The notes under the pieces: model-generated
Databases searched by the model: none
What the model was told of the DNA's origin: nothing
Seen by the model: only the letters and a program-made list of their open reading frames with translations
Shown here: positions 6,857-10,437 of the stretch, in pieces
Layout: each line of letters begins with the position of its first letter
How positions within the stretch are numbered: position 1 is the stretch's first letter
Source of the DNA: SIG510 sp045540975
GTDB lineage: Bacteria; Bacillota; Clostridia; Oscillospirales; JAAYXM01
Direction: 5' to 3'
Assembly: GCA_045540975.1 (NCBI GenBank)
Contig: JAZQIE010000169.1
Coordinates: forward strand, 1-10,437
DNA: 10,437 nt
Made by a program: the position numbers and the translations under genes

Positions 6857-7723
6857 ATGATTCGGAGACTCAAAGACAGATTTGAACACAGCATTGCGGC
6901 AGAACTGTTTCACCGCTCCTACGACCATAACGTCATCCAAACCGGCGGTCAACTCGCATACTTCATTCTGTTGAGCGTATTCCCGTTTCTCATTTACGTC
7001 AATGCGCTCATCGGTGTGTTTCAATTCACCGCGCTGGAAATCCGCGAATTTCTCGCGCCGATTTTCCCGGAGAACATTGTTTCCATGCTCACCGCGTATA
7101 TCGAAAATGTCTCCGAAACCGGGAGCGTGAGTTTGCTCTCCTTCGGTATTTTGGTCACCCTATTTTCCGCATCCCGTTCGGTGCGCGCACTCAGTAACGT
7201 GATGGACACCGCTTACGGTGTGCAGAAAACCCGCGGATTCTGGTGGAATCTCGGATTCTCGATTCTGTTCATCTTCTGTATGGGCCTTGTGGTTGTGGCG
7301 ATTGCCATCATCATTCCCATCAGTGAGCACTTTTTTGTCAGCCTGACCGAACTCTTCGGGCTTTCCGACCGTGTGGCGATGTACCTCAATACATGGCGTT
7401 GGGCGGTCACCGTTGTTGTTCTGTTCTTCGTGTTGGTACTGCTCTATTACGTTGTCCCCAACCGCAGAATGAATCTGCGCTATGTCTGTCCGGGTGCGGT
7501 TCTGGGCGTGGTGGGCTTTCTCTTTCTCACACGCGGCTTTTCGATTTATGTCACATACTTCCTCAAAAACTCCGCCATCTACGGCTCCATCAACGCGGTC
7601 ATCCTGCTCCTCTTGTGGCTGTACTGCGTGGGTGTGATTTTGGCGGTGGGCGCAGAACTCAACGGAATCGTGGAAGGGCGAATCCTCAAAGCAGGGAGAG
7701 AATCTCGCTCGGATGACCGATGA
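6857..7723 (+). CDS. YihY/BrkB-family inner membrane protein
   Basis: The 288-residue product is an integral membrane protein of the YihY/virulence-factor-BrkB family, once wrongly named ribonuclease BN. Six hydrophobic segments are visible at about 34-54, 91-108, 133-156, 181-200, 209-230 and 244-267. Family hallmarks are the early GGQLAYFILLSVFPFLI block, FSASRSVRALSNVMDTAYGV (about 103-122), the YYVVPNRR pair with PGAVLG (about 197-216) and the near-terminal YGSINAVILLLLWLY followed by GAELNG (about 242-270). The basic N-terminus (MIRRLKDRF) is expected to be cytoplasmic. The ATG follows AAAGGA with 8 nt spacing. Length is typical. Molecular function is not established for the family; transport or envelope roles have been suggested. 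The last 38 bp overlap the opposing HAD gene, and no terminator is visible at this end. Confidence 0.9.
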   Translation: MIRRLKDRFEHSIAAELFHRSYDHNVIQTGGQLAYFILLSVFPFLIYVNALIGVFQFTALEIREFLAPIFPENIVSMLTAYIENVSETGSVSLLSFGILVTLFSASRSVRALSNVMDTAYGVQKTRGFWWNLGFSILFIFCMGLVVVAIAIIIPISEHFFVSLTELFGLSDRVAMYLNTWRWAVTVVVLFFVLVLLYYVVPNRRMNLRYVCPGAVLGVVGFLFLTRGFSIYVTYFLKNSAIYGSINAVILLLLWLYCVGVILAVGAELNGIVEGRILKAGRESRSDDR

Positions 7724-8336
7724 AATGCTCTGCGTTGTACGCCTCAAGCTCGGACTTCGGGCGGAAGCCCCAAAGTACACCAACGGTTGTCATGCCTGCG
7801 GCATGTCCGGTTTTCATGTCCACTCCGGTATCCCCGAGATATAAGCATTCTTCCGGGCGTACCCCAAGCTCCTCCGCAATGAGAAGTGCCCCGTCGGGAG
7901 AAGGCTTGCGCGCAATCTCCGCGCGCTGACCGTAACACACGTCAAACAAATCCGGGAACAATGCCTGCACCACCTGTGCGGTCAAATAATGCGGTTTATT
8001 CGAGAGCACGCCGAGTTTCAGGCCGTGCTCTTTTAATTTCAAAACGGTTTCCGCCATTCCGTCGTATGCTTCGGTTAAGTACATGGGCGCGTTGTCGTAG
8101 CCGTTGTCGTATGCCTTCCGCAGCGCCACCACCTCGTCTTCGGTGTAGCCGCCTTTGGATGCGGTCAGACTGTCGCGCATGAGCTTGTCCGCACCGCTTC
8201 CCACCAGCATACGGATGCAGTCGGACTCCAATGTATCATATCCGCACTCAAAGAGTGCACGGTTTACAAAATGCACCAGTGTGGGAAGGGTATTGGCGAG
8301 TGTTCCGTCCAAATCAAAAATACAAGCCTTATACAT
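7686..8336 (-). CDS. HAD-superfamily hydrolase, phosphoglycolate phosphatase type
   Basis: This soluble Mg-dependent phosphatase has all four HAD motifs in its 216 residues: motif I DLDGT (nucleophile D8, acid D10), motif II LSNK (S112), motif III K144 in ARKPSPD, and motif IV GDTGVDMKTGHAAG (D169 and D173). The helical cap inserted after motif I (about 16-85) marks subfamily I with a C1 cap, the group of Gph, PpaX and beta-phosphoglucomutase. The substrate is probably a small phosphate such as 2-phosphoglycolate, arising from DNA 3'-phosphoglycolate repair, or pyrophosphate, but this cannot be decided from motifs. The ATG has an AAGGAG site 8 nt upstream and its own strong promoter. The 3' end runs 38 bp into the convergent YihY gene. 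A Gph-like call is good at family level, uncertain for substrate. Confidence 0.9.
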   Translation of the reverse strand: MYKACIFDLDGTLANTLPTLVHFVNRALFECGYDTLESDCIRMLVGSGADKLMRDSLTASKGGYTEDEVVALRKAYDNGYDNAPMYLTEAYDGMAETVLKLKEHGLKLGVLSNKPHYLTAQVVQALFPDLFDVCYGQRAEIARKPSPDGALLIAEELGVRPEECLYLGDTGVDMKTGHAAGMTTVGVLWGFRPKSELEAYNAEHFIGHPSEILSLL

Positions 8337-8358
8337 AAAACCAACTCCTTTTTATGAC

Positions 8359-8386
8359 ATTATATCCCAAGTTTCAAATATTTCAA
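8359..8386 (-). promoter_or_regulatory. Sigma-A promoter of the HAD phosphatase gene
   Basis: On the minus strand TTGAAA (8381-8386) and a perfect TATAAT (8359-8364) are 16 nt apart. Transcription would start near 8352, only about 15 nt before the ATG and immediately at the ribosome site, so the leader is very short. The -35 box lies within an inverted repeat described separately. Confidence 0.75.
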
Positions 8387-8395
8387 TATTGAAAT
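8380..8395. promoter_or_regulatory. 16-bp palindrome over the -35 box, candidate operator
   Basis: The perfect palindrome ATTTCAATATTGAAAT covers the whole -35 box of the HAD gene. A further TTTCAAATA copy of the half-site lies next to it at 8372-8380, inside the spacer. The position would suit a repressor blocking RNA polymerase. The sequence is AT-rich, so chance is possible and no regulator is identified. Confidence 0.4.
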
Positions 8396-8432
8396 CGTGC
8401 AAACTTCTATCCTTGCAAAGACGGATTTCGTT

Positions 8433-8473
8433 AAAAAAAGTACCAATCTTGTATCAAGATTGGTACTTTTTTT
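8433..8473 (-). terminator. Strong terminator of the tRNA unit, structurally bidirectional
   Basis: A perfect 19-bp inverted repeat (8433-8451 with 8455-8473) closes a 3-nt loop and has A/T runs of seven at both ends. On the minus strand it begins at the last A of the tRNA-Glu CCA end and finishes in seven U residues. It isolates the tRNA unit from the HAD gene promoter downstream. The symmetrical A and T runs would also let it terminate plus-strand transcripts. Confidence 0.9.
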
Positions 8474-8547
8474 GGTGACCCGTAGGAGAATCGAACTCCT
8501 GTTACCGCCGTGAAAGGGCGGTGTCTTAACCGCTTGACCAACGGGCC
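8473..8547 (-). tRNA. tRNA-Glu (anticodon TTC)
   Basis: A complete cloverleaf reads on the minus strand. The acceptor stem GGCCCGT pairs with ACGGGTC (one G-U pair). The anticodon stem CCGCC/GGCGG holds loop CTTTCAC with anticodon TTC (8512-8514). The T arm AGGAG-TTCGATT-CTCCT pairs perfectly. Discriminator A is followed by an encoded CCA (8473-8475), giving 75 nt in all. It is the second gene of a Met-Glu unit and abuts the terminator. Confidence 0.96.
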
Positions 8548-8553
8548 GTATTG

Positions 8554-8583
8554 AGCGGCGTAAACCGAATCGGTCACACCGCT
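8554..8583 (-). other. Hairpin in the spacer between the two tRNA genes
   Basis: The 39-nt spacer can fold on itself: AGCGG (8554-8558) pairs with CCGCT (8579-8583) and an inner ACCG/CGGT stem (8564-8574) pairs as well. Such a structure in a polycistronic tRNA precursor may help to separate or process the two tRNAs. It is short and could be incidental. Confidence 0.35.
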
Positions 8584-8586
8584 GTT

Positions 8587-8663
8587 TGGTAGCGGCAACT
8601 GGACTTGAACCCGTGACCGCTCGGGTATGAACCGAGTGCTCTAGCCAACTGAGCTATGCCGCC
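8587..8663 (-). tRNA. tRNA-Met (anticodon CAT), elongator type
   Basis: On the minus strand the acceptor stem GGCGGCA pairs with TGCCGCT (G1-U72 wobble), with discriminator A and an encoded CCA (8587-8589), 77 nt in all. The D arm is GCTC/GAGC. The anticodon arm CTCGG-TTCATAC-CCGAG carries CAT (8627-8629). The G1 pair and overall sequence resemble Gram-positive elongator tRNA-Met rather than initiator tRNA, which has an unpaired C1. A tRNA-Ile with lysidine-modified CAT cannot be fully excluded. The T stem ACGGG/CCAGT has a G51-A63 mismatch (8612 and 8600), unusual for a functional tRNA. Confidence 0.93.
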
Positions 8664-8687
8664 ATTGACGCCGCAAAGGCAAGAAAT

Positions 8688-8716
8688 ATTCTAATACAGT
8701 TTTTTCGATTTGTCAA
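8688..8716 (-). promoter_or_regulatory. Near-consensus promoter of the tRNA Met-Glu unit
   Basis: On the minus strand a perfect -35 box TTGACA (8711-8716) and a -10 box TAGAAT (8688-8693) are exactly 17 nt apart. Directly upstream (8717-8752) the minus strand is rich in A-tracts, resembling an UP element of stable-RNA promoters. The start would be near 8681, leaving about 18 nt of 5' precursor before the tRNA-Met. Confidence 0.85.
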
Positions 8717-8789
8717 CAAGAAATTTTTTCTTTTTTGGATTTTTTTCTTTTTCCGCGGAAAACTAACTCGGAACAAAGGGGTTGAGACG

Positions 8790-9146
8790 ATGAAACAATC
8801 GGTGAAATATGCTGTCACGGGAACACTTGCGGGGCTGGCAAACGGACTCTTCGGTGCGGGCGGCGGAATGTTTTTGGTGCCGCTTTTTTGCCGTTGGTGT
8901 CACATGGAGGAGAAAAAGGCGTTTGCAACCTCGGTCGCGGTGGTCGCACCCATGTCCGCGGTGAGTGCGGGCATTTATCTGATGCGCGGTGACATGTCGC
9001 TTGCCGCCGCGCTTCCGTTTCTTGCAGGCGGTCTGATCGGCGGGATTTTTGCGGGTCGGTTTTTGAAGCGTGTTCCGACCGTATGGCTGCGCCGCGTCTT
9101 TGCCCTCTTTTTATTATACGGCGGAGTGAGGAGTTTATTCTTTTGA
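8790..9146 (+). CDS. Half-size TauE/SafE (TSUP) membrane protein, first of a pair
   Basis: The 118-residue product corresponds to one repeat of the TauE/SafE (TSUP) family of anion transporters, which export or import sulfite, sulfoacetate and related sulfur compounds. Four hydrophobic segments lie at about 8-33, 47-65, 69-88 and 99-117. The family glycine motif is NGLFGAGGGMFLVP (18-31), followed by ATSVAVVAPMSAVSAG (46-61) and the terminal WLRRVFALFLLYGG (99-112). Full-length TSUP proteins are about 240-260 residues with two such repeats, so this is half a transporter. The stop codon overlaps the TTG start of the second half by 3 bases in a TTGA arrangement. The ATG has AAAGGGG about 8 nt upstream. 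No convincing promoter is visible upstream in the T-rich stretch 8700-8755. The transported substrate is unknown. Confidence 0.85.
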   Translation: MKQSVKYAVTGTLAGLANGLFGAGGGMFLVPLFCRWCHMEEKKAFATSVAVVAPMSAVSAGIYLMRGDMSLAAALPFLAGGLIGGIFAGRFLKRVPTVWLRRVFALFLLYGGVRSLFF

Positions 9147-9505
9147 GTACGGTTTTAGACACAGTGATCGGTGCGGTGACCGGAGTTTTGAGCGGAATGG
9201 GTGTGGGCGGCGGAAGTCTGCTCATGCTGTATCTCACCTTGTTTTCGGACGTCACCCAACGCACCGCACAGGGCATTAATCTGCTCTATTTTCTTCCGAC
9301 CGCGGGAAGTTCGCTTGTGGGTCATGTGAAACAGAAACTCATCGAAACGCGCGCGTTTTTCTGGTCGGGCGGCTTTGGTGTGCTCGCTTGCATTCTCTCC
9401 TCCCGACTTGCGGGCGGACTCTCCGCCCCCCTCCTGCGGCGCGGCTTCGGTCTTTTTATTCTCATTGTGGGACTGACCGAACTTGTTCGTCGGAAATCAA
9501 GTTGA
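9143..9505 (+). CDS. Half-size TauE/SafE (TSUP) membrane protein, second of a pair
   Basis: The 120-residue product is the complementary TSUP half. Hydrophobic segments lie at about 8-31, 43-61, 70-90 and 98-115. It carries the second glycine motif SGMGVGGGSLLMLY (17-30), AQGINLLYFLPTAGSSLVGHVKQK (42-65) and the repeat signature LLRRGFGLFILIVG (97-110), aligned with the first protein's segments in the same order. I choose the TTG at 9143-9145 because GAGGAG (9128-9133) lies 9 nt upstream and the start overlaps the first gene's TGA. An in-frame ATG at 9083 would add 20 non-hydrophobic residues and lacks a ribosome site. Together the two proteins equal one ordinary TSUP transporter and probably work as a heterodimer. 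The stop codon lies within the -35 box of the next promoter. Confidence 0.85.
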   Translation: MSTVLDTVIGAVTGVLSGMGVGGGSLLMLYLTLFSDVTQRTAQGINLLYFLPTAGSSLVGHVKQKLIETRAFFWSGGFGVLACILSSRLAGGLSAPLLRRGFGLFILIVGLTELVRRKSS

Positions 9506-9530
9506 ATTTCAAAGTCGGTTGTGCTATACT
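9502..9530 (+). promoter_or_regulatory. Sigma-A promoter with extended -10 for the ApbE gene
   Basis: TTGAAT (9502-9507) and TATACT (9525-9530) are 17 nt apart, and TGC before the -10 box (9522-9524) forms an extended element. The -35 box overlaps the stop codon of the second TSUP gene. The start would be near 9537, about 27 nt before the GTG start. Confidence 0.75.
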
Positions 9531-9563
9531 TTGACCATCCAAACCGTGAGAGGAGGGGTCAAG

Positions 9564-10437
9564 GTGAAGCGCTTGATAGTTTTACTTCCGCTGCTTTTTT
9601 GCTTGGTTTCCTGCGCGCAGGTGAAAACCTCGCAGTATTATATGATGGATACCGTGATGAGTTTTGAACTTCACGGTGAGAATGCCGCGGCCGCCGAGCG
9701 CGAAATCGCGGACAAAATCGCGAGTCTTGAAACAATCTTTTCCCCGACTCGGACGGATAGCGAGCTGTTTTGTGTCAATGCCGCATCGGGGACTCCCGTG
9801 CAGCTGAGTGAAGAGTTTTCCTGTCTTTTGCGCGTCAGCTTAGATGCCGCAAAGGAAACCGCGGGCGCGTTTGACCCGACCCTCGGGTCTGCCATCAAGC
9901 TGTGGCGTAAGGGCGAAGTGCCGTCGAATGAAGCCTTGCAAGCACTCACGGTCGGCCACGAAGCGGTGACCCTTGACGGGAATACCGTGTGCGTGCCGCA
10001 TGGCTTGGAATTTGATTTCGGTGCGGCGGCAAAAGGTTATGCTTCGGATTGCGCCAAAGAAATTTTGGAGAAGCACAATATTCCGCGCGCGCTTTTGTCC
10101 CTTGGCGGAAATGTCTATGCCAAGGGGGAGAAGCCGGACGGAAGTCCGTGGCTTGTCGGTGTGCGCGACCCAAACGGCGCGGCATCCGATTGGCTCGGGA
10201 TCGTGAAGGTGCGCGACCGTTTCCTGGTTGCCTCGGGTGATTATGAGCGCTTCTTTGAGCAAGACGGTGTGCGCTATCATCATATCCTGGACAAAACCAC
10301 CCTCTTTCCTGCAAAGAGTGACCTGCGCGAGGTTGTGGTGGTGTGCGAAAACGGGACCCGTGCGGACATCCTTTCCACCGCTCTGTTCGGGGGAGGATGC
10401 GAAAACGCGGTAAAATTTTGGCAAAAAAACAAAAATT
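9564..10437 (+). CDS. apbE: FAD:protein FMN transferase (ApbE) lipoprotein, 3' end cut by window edge
   Basis: ApbE attaches FMN from FAD to threonine residues of exported or membrane redox proteins such as Rnf/Nqr subunits and FMN-binding-domain proteins. The 291 visible codons begin with a lipoprotein signal peptide and lipobox LVSC (Cys17), placing the enzyme on the outer face of the membrane. Family motifs follow in order: MMDTVMSFELHG (27-38), GAFDPTLGSAIKLW (about 109-122), the FAD-binding FDFGAAAKGYASD, the LLSLGGNVYAKG strand, ASGDYERFF, YHHILDKTTLFPA and the metal-site segment ADILSTALFGGG (D268 and T272). The protein is nearly complete; perhaps 30-50 residues are missing. The GTG start (9564-9566) has AGGAGG 7 nt upstream, and the gene has its own promoter. 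No flavinylated partner is visible in the window; it may lie to the right. Confidence 0.93.
   Translation, partial: MKRLIVLLPLLFCLVSCAQVKTSQYYMMDTVMSFELHGENAAAAEREIADKIASLETIFSPTRTDSELFCVNAASGTPVQLSEEFSCLLRVSLDAAKETAGAFDPTLGSAIKLWRKGEVPSNEALQALTVGHEAVTLDGNTVCVPHGLEFDFGAAAKGYASDCAKEILEKHNIPRALLSLGGNVYAKGEKPDGSPWLVGVRDPNGAASDWLGIVKVRDRFLVASGDYERFFEQDGVRYHHILDKTTLFPAKSDLREVVVVCENGTRADILSTALFGGGCENAVKFWQKNKN

Noticed and set aside
6167..7024. A 285-codon minus-strand frame spanning the carboxypeptidase end and YihY start
   Set aside because: It runs antisense across two well-supported genes and the palindrome, with composition typical of a shadow frame and no start signal.
8700..8755. T-rich stretch upstream of the TSUP pair considered as its promoter
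   Set aside because: No acceptable -10/-35 pair was found on the plus strand; the tract is better explained as the A-rich upstream element of the minus-strand tRNA promoter.
9083..9142. In-frame ATG giving a longer second TSUP protein
   Set aside because: The additional residues read as out-of-frame sequence of the first TSUP gene, and the TTG at 9143 has a well-spaced GAGGAG site and overlaps the upstream stop codon.
9840..10424. Minus-strand frame of 194 codons antisense to apbE
   Set aside because: The plus strand encodes clear ApbE motifs over the same stretch; the antisense product has no recognisable features.
1..10437. CRISPR arrays, insertion sequences, phage or toxin-antitoxin modules
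   Set aside because: No spaced repeat series, transposase, integrase, terminal repeats or toxin-antitoxin gene pairs are visible; all large stretches are explained by conserved genes or tRNAs.

Overview
The window looks like chromosomal DNA from an anaerobic, Gram-positive-type bacterium, most likely a clostridial member of the Bacillota (Oscillospirales/Ruminococcaceae-like). The reasons are strong AGGAGG-type ribosome binding sites, consensus sigma-A promoters, lipoproteins with short lipoboxes, a GerMN-domain lipoprotein, a dacF-like D,D-carboxypeptidase, and moderate GC content by eye with AT-rich intergenic gaps. The assignment is an inference; no marker gene fixes the genus. Nothing points to a phage, plasmid, insertion sequence or CRISPR array.

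Left part, minus strand (about 5430 down to 1). An extended -10 promoter near 5405-5433 starts an apparent four-gene operon: an OmpR/PhoB-type response regulator, a HAMP histidine kinase, a GerMN-domain lipoprotein and a MetY-type O-acetylhomoserine sulfhydrylase. The genes overlap or sit within 14 nt of one another, and the operon ends at a strong intrinsic terminator (1083-1111). Just beyond it, a separate promoter (1032-1060) drives a phenylacetate-CoA ligase gene that runs off the left edge. The regulator-kinase-GerMN lipoprotein order recalls actinobacterial mtrA-mtrB-lpqB.

Middle, plus strand (5473-7723). Divergent from the operon is a secreted, C-terminally anchored D-Ala-D-Ala carboxypeptidase. 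A perfect 26-bp palindrome separates it from a YihY/BrkB-family membrane protein. That gene converges on, and overlaps by 38 bp, a minus-strand HAD phosphatase of phosphoglycolate-phosphatase type, which has its own promoter overlapped by a 16-bp palindrome.

Right part (8433-10437). A minus-strand tRNA unit, Met(CAT) then Glu(TTC), has a near-consensus promoter and a 19-bp terminator hairpin. On the plus strand follow two overlapping half-size TauE/SafE (TSUP) genes, whose products together equal one normal transporter, and then, from its own promoter, an ApbE-type flavin transferase lipoprotein cut by the right edge.

Most of the window is ordinary housekeeping and envelope biology. The points most worth a second look are the split TSUP pair, the kinase gene without a credible conventional start codon, the two-component/GerMN/metY operon, and a T-stem mismatch in the tRNA-Met gene. 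I do not see a clearly novel defence or mobile system.
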